Below, piece after piece: positions 24,102 to 33,005 of a DNA stretch of 64,000 bases. Under the pieces are notes generated by a model that saw only the letters and a program-made list of their open reading frames with translations, had not been told where the DNA came from and did not search any database. The position numbers were made by a program, and so were the translations under genes. The stretch comes from Streptomyces cupreus (lineage in GTDB: Bacteria > Actinomycetota > Actinomycetes > Streptomycetales > Streptomycetaceae): NCBI RefSeq assembly GCF_014257025.1, contig NZ_JACMSF010000003.1, positions 124,001 through 188,000 on the forward strand, read 5' to 3'. The first letter of the stretch is position 1. Each line of letters begins with the position of its first letter.

Positions 24102-24683
24102 TCACCCAGAGATCGTGATGTCTGCGGGGGCGAACATGGGCAACTGGAAGGTGACTTCCGTCGTGTCGTTCGGTGGCGCGGGGAACTGCATGAACACGGG
24201 GATGCTCTCACCGGATTTGATGGACGTGATGCCCGTGGTCGTGAGAGGGCGGCCATCCGTGTCCCGTAGGACGTAATAGCGCTTCTTTCCCTTGGAATCG
24301 ACCAGAGTCGCCCCACCGAACGATCGACCGTTTCTGATGATCTCGGTCTCGTTACCGCTCAACTGGGCCGGGAGTGCCAGGGTCTTGTCGCCGTCGTTCT
24401 TCAGGGTGCCGCCGACCGTGACGAAGCCGCCCGAGTCCCGCTGTGCCGAGGTGAGCTGAAGCAGCAAGCCGCCGGGCCCCTTCAGTTCGGCCAAAGGCTC
24501 GTCTGCCTGTCCTTCCTGGGCACTCGGCTCGGATCCACCATTCTCCTCCGAGGCTGACGCCGAAGGCTTCGGCTTCTGCTCGTCGTCTCCGCCGCCGCAG
24601 CCGGCCACACCGAGGGCCAGACCAGTCGCAAGAGTCAGAGCGACTATCCCCCTACGGGCCTTCGTCGTGAACCGAATGCTCAT
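24102..24683 (-). CDS. Lipoprotein of the Tad locus, unknown function
   Basis: 193 residues from the ATG at 24683. Basic n-region, hydrophobic segment and lipobox GVAGC, then a long Ser/Glu/Gln-rich linker (EEQKPKPSASASEENGGSEP-like) and a beta-sandwich-type domain (GGLLLQLTSAQRDSGGFVTV, GTLKNDGDKTLALP, DTTEVTFQLPMFAPADITIS). This resembles the extracellular Ig-like or DUF4352-type lipoproteins of actinobacteria. It lies between the TadG-like gene and the OmpA-like gene in the same orientation. An upstream in-frame start near 24728 would overlap the previous gene. Confidence 0.8.
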   Translation of the reverse strand: MSIRFTTKARRGIVALTLATGLALGVAGCGGGDDEQKPKPSASASEENGGSEPSAQEGQADEPLAELKGPGGLLLQLTSAQRDSGGFVTVGGTLKNDGDKTLALPAQLSGNETEIIRNGRSFGGATLVDSKGKKRYYVLRDTDGRPLTTTGITSIKSGESIPVFMQFPAPPNDTTEVTFQLPMFAPADITISG

Positions 24684-24717
24684 GCCTCTGATTCCTTCAT
24701 CACTCGTCGTTCGCTTG

Positions 24718-25320
24718 TCAGTCGGCAAGATGGACGTCGAAGAGGTCCTCGGGGCCCGGCAGATCTGTGAGGTCTTCGGGATCGAGATCCCAGTTCCTGT
24801 CCTTGCAAGTCAACTGCGGCAGCACATCGTCTCCGGCGTCGCCTTCGGGGAGTTCGAACGTGCAGCGCGGCTCAATCACGGCGATGGCGGACTCTGTCGA
24901 GTGAATTTCCTCAGTGCCGGGGACGATGGAGTCTCCGACGGACTTGTCCATCTCGACCGCGACCTTGTACTCCAAGGGGCCCGGATGATCGCATCCGGTC
25001 ACATGCGCGTCGTTCAGTCCCGCGAGCTGATCTGCCCGCGCGCACGACGAAGGCACAAGTCCAGGTGCGTAGCCGTCGAAGATGTCCTGCCACTGGGTCG
25101 GGTCGAGTACGACTTCGATCCACTTGCCCGCAAGTTGGTCCCGGGTGTCCTGCGCCGCCGCGAGGGCAGCAGCGTCAGCGGCTGTCTGGGCGCCGTTCCG
25201 ATTCGCCGCGGCCTGCCCGACCGCAAGGTAGGCGAACGCGAGAAAGAGCAGGCCTCCCACCACCGTGATGTAGATGGGGAATGCCTGCCCTGAGTCGCCG
25301 TGCCTACGCAGCCACATCAT
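24718..25320 (-). CDS. TadG-like pilus assembly protein (Tad domain)
   Basis: 200 residues. The ATG at 25320 overlaps the pilin stop (ATGA) and opens MMWLRRHGDSGQAFPIYITVV, a single membrane segment with the Tad-domain pattern and then AANRNGAQTAADAAALAAAQ, the conserved helix of TadE/TadG-type minor pseudopilins. The extracellular remainder has four Cys and an acidic C-terminus (DLDPEDLTDLPGPEDLFDV). A Flp-type processing site with Glu at +5 is not present, as usual for TadG-like proteins. Confidence 0.82.
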   Translation of the reverse strand: MMWLRRHGDSGQAFPIYITVVGGLLFLAFAYLAVGQAAANRNGAQTAADAAALAAAQDTRDQLAGKWIEVVLDPTQWQDIFDGYAPGLVPSSCARADQLAGLNDAHVTGCDHPGPLEYKVAVEMDKSVGDSIVPGTEEIHSTESAIAVIEPRCTFELPEGDAGDDVLPQLTCKDRNWDLDPEDLTDLPGPEDLFDVHLAD

Positions 25321-25493
25321 CCACCGGTGACTTCGATGATCTTGTCGGTGATCGCGTTGTAGATCGACTGACCGATATCCGTCCCCGTAATCGCCAACAC
25401 AATCGCCACGACCACCGCGATGATCCCCAAGTACTCCACCGCCGTCTGCCCCTCGTCCCCCCGGGCGGCGCGGGACTTGATCCAGTTCTTCAT
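25317..25493 (-). CDS. flp: Flp-type major pilin
   Basis: 58 residues. MKNWIKSRAARGDEG is a short basic leader; cleavage after G15 gives QTAVEYLGIIAVVVAIVLAI, the classic Flp start with Glu at +5 and Tyr at +6 and one hydrophobic helix. Flp pilins are the subunits of Tad (tight adherence) pili. ATG preceded by GAGGGGAACACA. The longer frame upstream is not needed. Confidence 0.92.
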   Translation of the reverse strand: MKNWIKSRAARGDEGQTAVEYLGIIAVVVAIVLAITGTDIGQSIYNAITDKIIEVTGG

Positions 25494-25638
25494 TGTGTTC
25501 CCCTCTGGTATCAGGCGATCGCTGAACAGTTGGCTCGTAGGGCTCATGAGAAACGTATTCGGGAACAGCCGGAACACCAGAGGGTCCCAGGACCCAATTT
25601 CGGGTCCTGTCTGAAATTCGACCTCGTGTCACCGCCGG

Positions 25639-25818
25639 TCACCTCAGTCCTTGACGTGAACCACGCCTGCGTCCCGGGCACTTGGCGGAAGCCTCGGCAC
25701 GGTTGACGCTGTGGGATTTGGCGAAGATGCGGTCGAGGTGGTTCTTGGTGGCCTTCTCGGCGGCGGAGCAGGGGGCGGTGATCTGTCGGTCGTGCGTCCC
25801 GCATGCGATGCGGTCCAT
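25639..25818 (-). CDS. Small basic Cys-containing protein within the Tad locus
   Basis: 59 residues beginning MDRIACGTHDRQITAPCSAA, then EKATKNHLDRIFAKSHSVNR and a basic tail. It is supported by the strong ribosome site GGAGGGGGAGATC directly before the ATG and by its place between tadC and the pilin gene in the same orientation. Three Cys, no membrane segment, no signal. Function unknown; it could be a regulator or an assembly factor of the pilus. Short length keeps confidence moderate. Confidence 0.5.
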   Translation of the reverse strand: MDRIACGTHDRQITAPCSAAEKATKNHLDRIFAKSHSVNRAEASAKCPGRRRGSRQGLR

Positions 25819-26003
25819 GATCTCCCCCTCCTGCACCCTCAGCCGAAGCCTTGGCCGGTACGACCACGACTGTCCCACATCCGATTGCATCTGCGAAAGA
25901 AGTTCGAGGAAATTCCTTACCCAGGGCGGCCGTTCAGCGTTTGCTCGCGCGAGCGCCACCGTCGGCACAACCTCACTCCGACTCACTCCCCCGTACTCCC
26001 CCC

Positions 26004-26891
26004 CTACTCCCCCGTAATAGACCCGAAGTCCGTCCCCGACCCCAGCAACAGCCCCGCCCCCAGCAGGATCATCGTGGCCGGGACCATGAACGTCGTGATC
26101 ATCATCGTGGCCTTGGGGACCGCCCTCGCCGCCTTTCGGCGGGCGTTCTGGGCGTCCGTCCTGCGCATGTCCTTCGCCAACGCCACCAGCGTGTCGACGA
26201 TCGGTGCCCCCAGTTCCTCCCCCTGCTGGAGTGCCGTCACGAACATCGCGACCTGTTCCGAGTCGTTCCGGCGTCGGAGTTCCGCGAAGGCCTGGCGGCG
26301 GCTCATGCCGAGGTCCATCTGGCGGAGCGTGATGCGGAGTTCGTCCGCCCAGGGGCCCTCGTAGCGGGAGGCCACGCGGTCCAGTGCCTGGCGGAAACCC
26401 AGGCCCGCGCTCACCACCACCGCCAACACATCCAGGAAGTCCGGCAGCGTACGTTCGATCACGTCCTTGCGGATCCGGATCGCCGACCAGATGCCGACCT
26501 CCGTCCAGAACGCGCCGAAGGCGAGGAGGAGCAGAGTCACCAAATACTGGCCTCGCATCAGGAAGACCAGGCCGCCTACCGCTCCCAGGCAGCCGTACAC
26601 CGCTCGGCGGGCCGCGTAACGGTCGATCGTGAGGCCGCCCGGGTTGCCCGCCAGGTCGATCTTGCGGCGGTACTTCGCCACCTGCTTCGGGCCCATCAGG
26701 CGCAGCACCGCCGGCGCGTACCGCATGCCCATGCGGTCGATCACCGAGTCCACCGCGCCGGTGCGCGTCGCGCCCACCTCCAGCGCCAACTGGAGGTCAC
26801 CGGGGAGTTTCACATCCGCCCGGTACATGCGGATGCCCGCGAAGATGCCCCACACGCTCATGCCCATCAGCAGGGCCAGCAGCAGTGCCAT
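26004..26891 (-). CDS. tadC: Tad pilus inner-membrane platform protein TadC
   Basis: 295 residues with a type II secretion F (T2SSF) domain. The N-terminal membrane segment ALLLALLMGMSVWGIFAGI is followed by a central pair, then DFLDVLAVVVSAGLGFRQAL and LRRRNDSEQVAMFVTALQQGEELG, the GEELG-type motif of the family, and a final membrane segment MMITTFMVPATMILLGAGLLL. With TadB it forms the platform that the TadA ATPase drives. Start at the ATG at 26891, 11 bases after the tadB stop. Confidence 0.9.
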   Translation of the reverse strand: MALLLALLMGMSVWGIFAGIRMYRADVKLPGDLQLALEVGATRTGAVDSVIDRMGMRYAPAVLRLMGPKQVAKYRRKIDLAGNPGGLTIDRYAARRAVYGCLGAVGGLVFLMRGQYLVTLLLLAFGAFWTEVGIWSAIRIRKDVIERTLPDFLDVLAVVVSAGLGFRQALDRVASRYEGPWADELRITLRQMDLGMSRRQAFAELRRRNDSEQVAMFVTALQQGEELGAPIVDTLVALAKDMRRTDAQNARRKAARAVPKATMMITTFMVPATMILLGAGLLLGSGTDFGSITGE

Positions 26892-26902
26892 GACAGCCCC
26901 TC

Positions 26903-27847
26903 TCAGACGTCGATCCGCGACAGGCGGCGGATCAGGACGAAACCGATCGCGTACAGCCCGAACGCCACGATCACCGCCACCTGACCGGCCGGTGAACCCG
27001 TCATACGGTCCAGCGCGCCGTCCTTCACGCCGTTCATCAGGAACAGGGAGCCGATGCCCATGGCCGGGACGGCGTACGACGTCATGTTCACCTGGGAGAG
27101 CTGGGTGCGGATCTCCCTGCGGGTCTCCTTTCGCTCCTCCAGCGTCTCCGTCAGGTTGCGCAGGGCGCTGACCACCTGGCCGCCCGCCCTGTTCGACAGG
27201 ACCAGCGTCGTCACCAGGACGACCAGTTCGCGGGACGGCAGTCGGTCCGCCAGTTCGCCCAGCGCGTCGTCCATCGAGGCGCCGATCGCCAACTGGTTGG
27301 CCACCTTCGCCAGTTCCTCGCCCGCCGGGGCCTCCAGCTCCTCCGCCGCCATGCCGATCGCGGTACGCAGGGCAAGGCCCGCGTGCGTCGCGTTCGCCAG
27401 GATGCGGGCCAGCTCGGGGAGTTGGTTGATGAAGCGCTCGATGCGCTTCTGGCGCTGCCAGTTCAGGAACTGGACCGCCGCCCAGATCCCCAGCAGCCCC
27501 GCTATCGGGCCGAAGAAGGGCGCCAGCGTCGCCTGGCCGACCAGCCACAGGCCCGCCACCGCCGTCAGCATGTAGACGAAGAACTCGCCCGGCGTCACGT
27601 CCAGGCCCGTCGCCGCAAGCCGCAGTTCCAGCTTCCGGCCCAGCTTCGTACGGCGCAGTCTGCGGTCCAGGTCGCCGAAGCGGCGCCTACGGCCCCCCAC
27701 AGCGATCTGGCCCGAGGAAGAGAGTCGCTCCACCAGTGCCTGGCGCTGGGCCCGGCCGGCCGCGTAGGCGTGGATGCCGGCCACCGCCAGGGCGCAGGTC
27801 AGCAGGGTGATGCCGGTGGTCAGCGTGATCAGCGTCCGGAATTCCAT
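26903..27847 (-). CDS. tadB: Tad pilus inner-membrane platform protein TadB
   Basis: 314 residues, T2SSF domain with membrane segments at the N-terminus (TLTTGITLLTCALAVAGI), the centre (FFVYMLTAVAGLWLVG, ATLAPFFGPIAGLLGIWAAV) and C-terminus (VAVIVAFGLYAIGFVLI). The signature ELARILANATHAGLALRTAI and VLSNRAGGQVVSALRNL with TLEERKETRREI are typical for TadB. Follows the tadA/cpaF gene by 10 bases. Confidence 0.92.
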   Translation of the reverse strand: MEFRTLITLTTGITLLTCALAVAGIHAYAAGRAQRQALVERLSSSGQIAVGGRRRRFGDLDRRLRRTKLGRKLELRLAATGLDVTPGEFFVYMLTAVAGLWLVGQATLAPFFGPIAGLLGIWAAVQFLNWQRQKRIERFINQLPELARILANATHAGLALRTAIGMAAEELEAPAGEELAKVANQLAIGASMDDALGELADRLPSRELVVLVTTLVLSNRAGGQVVSALRNLTETLEERKETRREIRTQLSQVNMTSYAVPAMGIGSLFLMNGVKDGALDRMTGSPAGQVAVIVAFGLYAIGFVLIRRLSRIDV

Positions 27848-27857
27848 TACTTCCTCC

Positions 27858-29195
27858 CTACCTCGCCGCTCGTATCGCCAACTGCTCCACGGTTCGCGCC
27901 ACCCCGAAGGCCTGCGGCACCGGCTGGTTCGCCATGTAGAGGCGGTCCGCCGTGCGGCGTGGGAGGGGGTAGTACTCGAAGGCGCCGTAGATCCGGCCGT
28001 CCGGTGCCATCGGCTGGGCGTTGAAGCGGGCGACCGTGGCCAGTCGGTACGGTTCGCCGCCGTGGCTGTCGAGGATGGCGATCTCGGTGATGCGGCGGGC
28101 GCCGTCGGCGAAGCGGGTGAGCTGGATGATGACGTCGATCGCGCTGTTGATCTGGTCGTGCAGCGCCTCGAAGGGGACCTCCACGTCCGACATGGAGGCC
28201 AGCGTCTTCAGCCGCATCAGGGCGTCCTCCGTGCTGTTGGCGTGCACGGTGGCGAGGGAGCCGTCATGGCCCGTGGACATGGCCTGGAGCATGTCGAGGG
28301 ACTCGCCGCCCCGGACCTCGCCGACGACTATGCGGTCGGGGCGCATACGGAGCGAGTTGCGGACCAGGTCCCGGATCGTGACCCTGCCCTGTCCCTCCAC
28401 GTTCGGGGGGCGGGACTCCAGGCGGATCACATGGCCCTGCTGGAGTTGCAGTTCCGCCGAGTCCTCGATCGTGATGATCCGTTCCACCTCGGGGATCAGG
28501 CCGGACAGGGCATTGAGAAGCGTCGTCTTTCCCGTGCCCGTCGCGCCCGAGACGATGATGTTGAACTTCGCCTGCACCAGGCCGGCCAGCAGATACACCA
28601 TGTGCTCGTCGAGCGAGCCCAGGCCGATCATCTCGTGCAGGGTGAAGGAGCGGGGGAAGCGGCGGATGGTGAGGGTCGCGCCGGTCAGGGACAGGGGCGG
28701 GATGATCACGTTCACTCTCTCGCCCGACGGCAGGCGTGCGTCGACCATCGGGTTGGACTCGTCCACCCTCCGGTTCACCGTCGACACGATCCGCTCGATG
28801 GTCTGCATCAGCTGGTCGTGGGAGGGGAAGCGGAGGGGCAACTGCTCGACCCTGCCTGCCCGTTCCACGAAGATCGCGTCGGGGCCGTTCACCATGATCT
28901 CGGTGATCGACGCGTCCTCCAGGAGGGGTTCCAGGATGCCGAGGCCGAGTGCCTCGTCGACGACTCTGCGGATCAGCTGGGAGCGTTCCACCGTCGACAG
29001 CACGGGGCCCTCGCGGCTGATGATGTGGCCGAGGACGCGTTCCAGACGGGCCCGGCGTTCGGCCGCGGCGAGCGAACTCATCTCCGCGAGGTCGATCTCC
29101 TCCAGGAGCTTGGCCCGGTAGGAGGCGACCAGATGGCCGTCCTCGCCCCTGTGTCCGTTCTCCTCCGGGGAGTTGATTCGTGCCCGCAGGCTCAT
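27858..29195 (-). CDS. cpaF: Tad pilus assembly/secretion ATPase TadA (CpaF family)
   Basis: 445 residues. Secretion ATPase with Walker A ATGTGKTTLLNAL, Asp box ERIITIEDSAELQL, Walker B DRIVVGEVRGGE and His box TGHDGSLATVHANS. The N-terminal region with SEITEIMVNGPD-like sequence (ASITEIMVNGPDAIF) is family-typical. Hexameric cytoplasmic motor of the Tad apparatus. The ATG at 29195 starts MSLRARINS. Upstream codons overlap the TadE gene and are ignored. Confidence 0.95.
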   Translation of the reverse strand: MSLRARINSPEENGHRGEDGHLVASYRAKLLEEIDLAEMSSLAAAERRARLERVLGHIISREGPVLSTVERSQLIRRVVDEALGLGILEPLLEDASITEIMVNGPDAIFVERAGRVEQLPLRFPSHDQLMQTIERIVSTVNRRVDESNPMVDARLPSGERVNVIIPPLSLTGATLTIRRFPRSFTLHEMIGLGSLDEHMVYLLAGLVQAKFNIIVSGATGTGKTTLLNALSGLIPEVERIITIEDSAELQLQQGHVIRLESRPPNVEGQGRVTIRDLVRNSLRMRPDRIVVGEVRGGESLDMLQAMSTGHDGSLATVHANSTEDALMRLKTLASMSDVEVPFEALHDQINSAIDVIIQLTRFADGARRITEIAILDSHGGEPYRLATVARFNAQPMAPDGRIYGAFEYYPLPRRTADRLYMANQPVPQAFGVARTVEQLAIRAAR

Positions 29196-29209
29196 GGCTC
29201 TCGTGCTCC

Positions 29210-29566
29210 TCAGTGGTCGAGCGGCATGGTGGCGGACTTGGTGGCGTCGCCGAAGTCCCAGCCGGGCACGATGGACGGGATGTCGACGGTCGCGGTGACC
29301 TCTACCTCGTCGCCGAGGCCGGCGCTCGCGCACGCGGTCCCGTCGGCCAGCCAGCCGCTCACCGCGGCCTGACAGTCCTGCGCGAAGGGCCCGTCCAGCG
29401 AGGCACTGCGCGCTCCGGCACGCGCGGCGGTGCCCGCCTGCTGGGCGGTGTAGGCGATGAGGCCGATCTGGACGGCCGCCATGGCGACCAGGATCAGGAT
29501 CGGAATGAACCCGAGGTATTCGATGGCCACCTGGCCACGGTCGCGGCGAAAGTGCTCGTACGGCAT
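29210..29566 (-). CDS. TadE-like pseudopilin 2
   Basis: 118 residues. Basic leader MPYEHFRRDRG, then QVAIEYLGFIPILILVAMAA: the Flp-type processing motif with Glu at +5 and one membrane helix, followed by the TadE pattern AYTAQQAGTAARAGARSAS. The secreted part has two Cys. Lies two bases downstream of the first TadE gene. Confidence 0.88.
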   Translation of the reverse strand: MPYEHFRRDRGQVAIEYLGFIPILILVAMAAVQIGLIAYTAQQAGTAARAGARSASLDGPFAQDCQAAVSGWLADGTACASAGLGDEVEVTATVDIPSIVPGWDFGDATKSATMPLDH

Positions 29567-29567
29567 C

Positions 29568-29954
29568 TCAGTCCCCCTCCTCCACGACCGCGCCCGCGTG
29601 GCCGTCGACCTCGAAGGGGAAGCCGATCGACCCGGGGAACAGGACCGGGACCTCCAGATGGACGTCGGCCGTGACCAGCCCGCCGCTCTCGCCGCAGTCC
29701 ACGTCGGCGCCGCCCTCCCACGCGTCCGGCAGATGCTTCAGCCCCGCCTCCTGGCAGGCGCCCTGTCGGTCCTCGGCCGCCGTCGCTGCCCGTACGGCCT
29801 CGTCCGCGGCGTTCCCCGCCAGCGTGAAGGTGTAACCGAGCAGCGCGCACTGCCACAGCAGCACCAGCGTCAGGATGATCAGCGGGGTCATGCCGAGGAA
29901 CTCGATCGTGACCTGGCCCCGGTCGCGTCCCCGTAGCCCCGCACGCACGCTCAT
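29568..29954 (-). CDS. TadE-like pseudopilin 1
   Basis: 128 residues. MSVRAGLRGRDRG leader, then QVTIEFLGMTPLIILTLVLL (Glu at +5), and the TadE helix TLAGNAADEAVRAATAAED. Secreted acidic domain with two Cys. The start ATG overlaps the TadZ stop (ATGA). Paired TadE genes before the ATPase gene are the usual order in Streptomyces. Confidence 0.88.
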   Translation of the reverse strand: MSVRAGLRGRDRGQVTIEFLGMTPLIILTLVLLWQCALLGYTFTLAGNAADEAVRAATAAEDRQGACQEAGLKHLPDAWEGGADVDCGESGGLVTADVHLEVPVLFPGSIGFPFEVDGHAGAVVEEGD

Positions 29955-31183
29955 CCCCCACCGTCCCGCCGTCGGCGAAAGGACCCCCGGCCTGCTCTGC
30001 GGTCGCCCTCGGGGGCCTTGACCAGGCCCAGTTCACCCGCGAGGGTCCACAGGGCCTGTTTGACGGTGCTCTTGGCGTCGAGTTCGTGGAGGCGGCCCGC
30101 GTCCACGGCGCCCTGGAGTTCCTTGAAGTTCGACGGAATCACGGTGGCCGCAAGACCCGTGCCGGTGATCTTCTGGATCAGCGGGGGCTGGATCTCGGTG
30201 CCGCGGGTGTGGCGGTTGACGACGACCGTGGTCTCCTCGGCCTTGCGGATCTGGAGGCGGTCCCACATGCGTACGGCGCGTTTGGCGCCGCGGACGGCGA
30301 CCACGTCGGGGGTGGTGACCAGCAGGGAGGTGTCGGCCATCTCCACGGTCGCCGCACCCGCGCCGCTGAGCTGGGCGCCGCAGTCGACGACCACGACCTC
30401 GTAGCGGGAGCGCAGGGCGCTGACGATCTGGCGGGCGGCGCGGTCGGTGACCTCCTCGCCGCGTTCGCCCTCGCCGGGGGCGAGGAGCAGGGCGAGCCCG
30501 GTGTCATGGCGGAAGACGGCGTCGGCGAGGACGCGCGGGGTGATGTCGGTGATGGTCGCGAGGTCGACGACCGAGCGGCGGAACTGGACGTCCAGGTAGG
30601 AGGCGATGTCGCCGGTCTGGAGGTCCATGTCGAGCAGGGCCGCGCTACGGCCCGACGCCTGGGCTGCGAGGGCCAGTTGGATGGCGACCAGCGTCGTGCC
30701 GACCCCGCCCTTGGCGCCGCTCACCGTGACGACGGTGCCGCCGACGCCGGTGAACACCTCAAGGGCGCCGCCGAGATGACGCCGTACGCCCGCCGACCAG
30801 GAGGCGACGGCCTGGACGCGGCTCGCGAGTTCCTCGTACGACAAAGGCAGCGCCACCAGGCCCCGCGCGCCGTAGTCCATGGCCGCCTGGAAGAGGCCGG
30901 GGCTCGCGTCCGAGGTGACGAGGATGACGCCGACCGCCGGGAAGCGCAGGGCGACTTCGCGGATCAGTTCCAGGGCGGGGACCGGGCCGATGCGTTCGTG
31001 GACGACGACGACCTCGGGCAGTTCGTCGACGGACTCGGCGGCCAGCCGGGCGAGGGTGTCGATGAGCTGGGTGGAGTCGGTCACCGGGGCGACCGGTTCG
31101 GCGTCCGGGAGCTGGGAGAGCAGGGTCGTTACCGACCGGACCGCGTCCGCGTCACCGACCGCCGGGAGGATCCTCGTGGGCAT
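29951..31183 (-). CDS. TadZ/CpaE-like ATPase
   Basis: 410 residues. An atypical receiver-like N-terminal domain (about 1-130) precedes a MinD/ParA-type ATPase domain with the deviant Walker A VSGAKGGVGTTLVAIQLALA (about 155-174) and VVVVDCGAQLSGAG. CpaE/TadZ proteins locate the pilus assembly site. Ends in a basic Gly/Arg-rich tail. Separated from cpaB by 9 bases. Confidence 0.9.
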   Translation of the reverse strand: MPTRILPAVGDADAVRSVTTLLSQLPDAEPVAPVTDSTQLIDTLARLAAESVDELPEVVVVHERIGPVPALELIREVALRFPAVGVILVTSDASPGLFQAAMDYGARGLVALPLSYEELASRVQAVASWSAGVRRHLGGALEVFTGVGGTVVTVSGAKGGVGTTLVAIQLALAAQASGRSAALLDMDLQTGDIASYLDVQFRRSVVDLATITDITPRVLADAVFRHDTGLALLLAPGEGERGEEVTDRAARQIVSALRSRYEVVVVDCGAQLSGAGAATVEMADTSLLVTTPDVVAVRGAKRAVRMWDRLQIRKAEETTVVVNRHTRGTEIQPPLIQKITGTGLAATVIPSNFKELQGAVDAGRLHELDAKSTVKQALWTLAGELGLVKAPEGDRRAGRGSFRRRRDGGG

Positions 31184-31192
31184 GCGGGCCTC

Positions 31193-31900
31193 TCACTTGT
31201 CCTTCGCGAGTTCGTACGTCCGGTCCGACTCGGGGACCGTGGTGTCGCTGCCGGGCGCCACCAGCGCGAGCCGGACCCGCTGGGCGAACGACTCGGCGTA
31301 CGTGAGGCGCTGGGCGTCGAGGGTGGACAGTGCGAAGGTGATCGGGACGGCCTTGGTGAGCTGCCGGTCGCGGTCGTCGGCGTCCGGCTCCAGGGGGGTC
31401 AGGTCGCCTACGTCGAGGACCTTGGCGTTGGTGACGATGATCTTGGACTGGGCGGGGTCGCCCTCCCGCGCGCCCTCGAAGGTGGCGTACACGTTCACGG
31501 TGGAGTTCGGCGTGATCTTGCCGGCCACCCCGGTAGCCGCGTCGATCATGATGGCGACCTCTTGCTGCCCGGGCTGCAGGGCGGGCTGTGCCACGATCAT
31601 GTCGCTCTGCAGCAGGGAGCCCTTCTTCAGGGCGGTGACCGCGATCTTGCCCTCGATCTCGCGGAGATCGGTGACCGCGTTGTCGGAGAGCCACCGCTCG
31701 GGCATCGAGATCTTCTCGAACTGGGCCGCGGCCAGCGGTTTGTAGGGCTCCACGTTCGCCTTGAGCCGGTAGGCGGTGACCTCGGGGCCGACCTTGGACT
31801 CGGCGTCGTCGATGACGGACAGCACGCCGGCGAAGGCGCCGAGGGCGCAGACGACCGACAGGATCAGGAGTATCACGCCGCGGCGCTGACGGGAGTTCAT
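31193..31900 (-). CDS. cpaB: CpaB/RcpC-like pilus assembly protein
   Basis: 235 residues. One N-terminal membrane anchor (VILLILSVVCALGAFAGVLSV), a SAF domain (about 40-105: VTAYRLKANVEPYKPLAAAQ, MPERWLSDNAVTDL, GKIAVTALKKGSLL) and an RcpC-type domain (about 115-235). In Gram-negatives this is a periplasmic partner of the secretin; in Gram-positives its role is open. The ATG at 31900 follows a spaced gene at 31963. Confidence 0.88.
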   Translation of the reverse strand: MNSRQRRGVILLILSVVCALGAFAGVLSVIDDAESKVGPEVTAYRLKANVEPYKPLAAAQFEKISMPERWLSDNAVTDLREIEGKIAVTALKKGSLLQSDMIVAQPALQPGQQEVAIMIDAATGVAGKITPNSTVNVYATFEGAREGDPAQSKIIVTNAKVLDVGDLTPLEPDADDRDRQLTKAVPITFALSTLDAQRLTYAESFAQRVRLALVAPGSDTTVPESDRTYELAKDK

Positions 31901-31962
31901 GAACCGTGCAACCTCATTGGGGGAATCGGTCGGGATCGGTCTGACGCGGCTTCCGGGTTCGG

Positions 31963-32799
31963 TCAGCCTGCGCGGGTCTCGGGTACGGGCGGTGTCGCGG
32001 AGCAGAACACACAGCGGTCGCCGATGACGTCGATGCCGCACCAGTGGCAGGTGCTCTGGCGTACCGAGGTGACAAGCTGGTACAGCACGGACAGGTCGGA
32101 CAGGTAGGCACAGAACTCGATCAGCCGTCCCGTCCCCCACCACCGCTCCGACTCGGCGGGCAGCGGCACCTCGCGCAGCCCCTGGACGCTCCAGGACCTG
32201 GCCAGGGTGTCGGTGACCCAGTCGGACTGGAGCTGGCCTCTGGCGACGAGCATCCGGGTGCCGAACTCGGGGCCGGTGAGGGCGGCTTCGGGGCCGATCC
32301 GGACGAGCTGCGGTTCGGGGTGGGCGAGGACGCCGAAGTGGTTGCCCGGGACCCAGGACTTGGCGTGGGACTTCAGCCCGACGGGGACCCGGTCGAGCTT
32401 GGTGACGGAGCCGAGGAGCGCCCCGGCGTGGATGTAGTGGGTGAGCAGACGGCCCGCCGAGGCGAGGACGCCCGGGCTGAGGTCGCAGGAGGCGAGCTGG
32501 CGCAACTGGCGGGCCAGGACGGCGAGTCCGAGCGGAGGCAGTTCGGGGCGGAACAGGGCGATCCGGTCGCTCTCCATGAGGGAGCGGAGGGTGTGCAGCC
32601 GGCGTTCCACGGTGGGGTCGAGGGCCCCGGAGCAGACGACTATGACATGGCCGTACTGCTCGACGACCGCTTGAAGGGCGGTCAGGGACCGGTCGAGCGG
32701 TTGCCGGTCCAGGTCCTGGAGCACGACGGCGGGCACGGTCCGTTCGTCCTGTGGCGGCAGCGCCAGGTCGGCACTGGTCACGGCGATGGCAGTTGGCAC
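31963..32799 (-). CDS. Unknown protein with C-terminal zinc ribbon at the head of the Tad operon
   Basis: About 278 residues. GTG at 32799 is preceded at the right distance by GGGGAG; an ATG 7 codons earlier is also possible. The protein is soluble with a Leu-rich middle (LGLAVLARQLRQLASCDLSP) and ends with CHWCGIDVIGDRCVFC, a four-Cys treble-clef or zinc-ribbon motif. First gene of the Tad transcription unit. Unknown family, plausibly a regulator or cytoplasmic adaptor. Confidence 0.75.
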   Translation of the reverse strand: MPTAIAVTSADLALPPQDERTVPAVVLQDLDRQPLDRSLTALQAVVEQYGHVIVVCSGALDPTVERRLHTLRSLMESDRIALFRPELPPLGLAVLARQLRQLASCDLSPGVLASAGRLLTHYIHAGALLGSVTKLDRVPVGLKSHAKSWVPGNHFGVLAHPEPQLVRIGPEAALTGPEFGTRMLVARGQLQSDWVTDTLARSWSVQGLREVPLPAESERWWGTGRLIEFCAYLSDLSVLYQLVTSVRQSTCHWCGIDVIGDRCVFCSATPPVPETRAG

Positions 32800-33005
32800 G
32801 CGCAGCTCCCCACTCCCCATGCCCGCCGGCCCGACCGGCGTCACTCCGGTACACCCAGGACACACAGTCGACTTCACTGCGTGACTACCTGAGCACTGTA
32901 TCCACGGCTCCATGACCGGAGAACAGCGTTTCTGCAGCTATGGAGGAACTGCCGTTTCACAAGTTGCGCCAAATCGGGGCAGGTTGAGCATCTCGACGGC
33001 ACCCC

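Noticed and set aside
27774..32107. Long plus-strand ORFs across the Tad locus
   Set aside because: Shadows of tadB, cpaF, tadZ and cpaB, with biased Asp/Gly/Gln/His composition and no family match.
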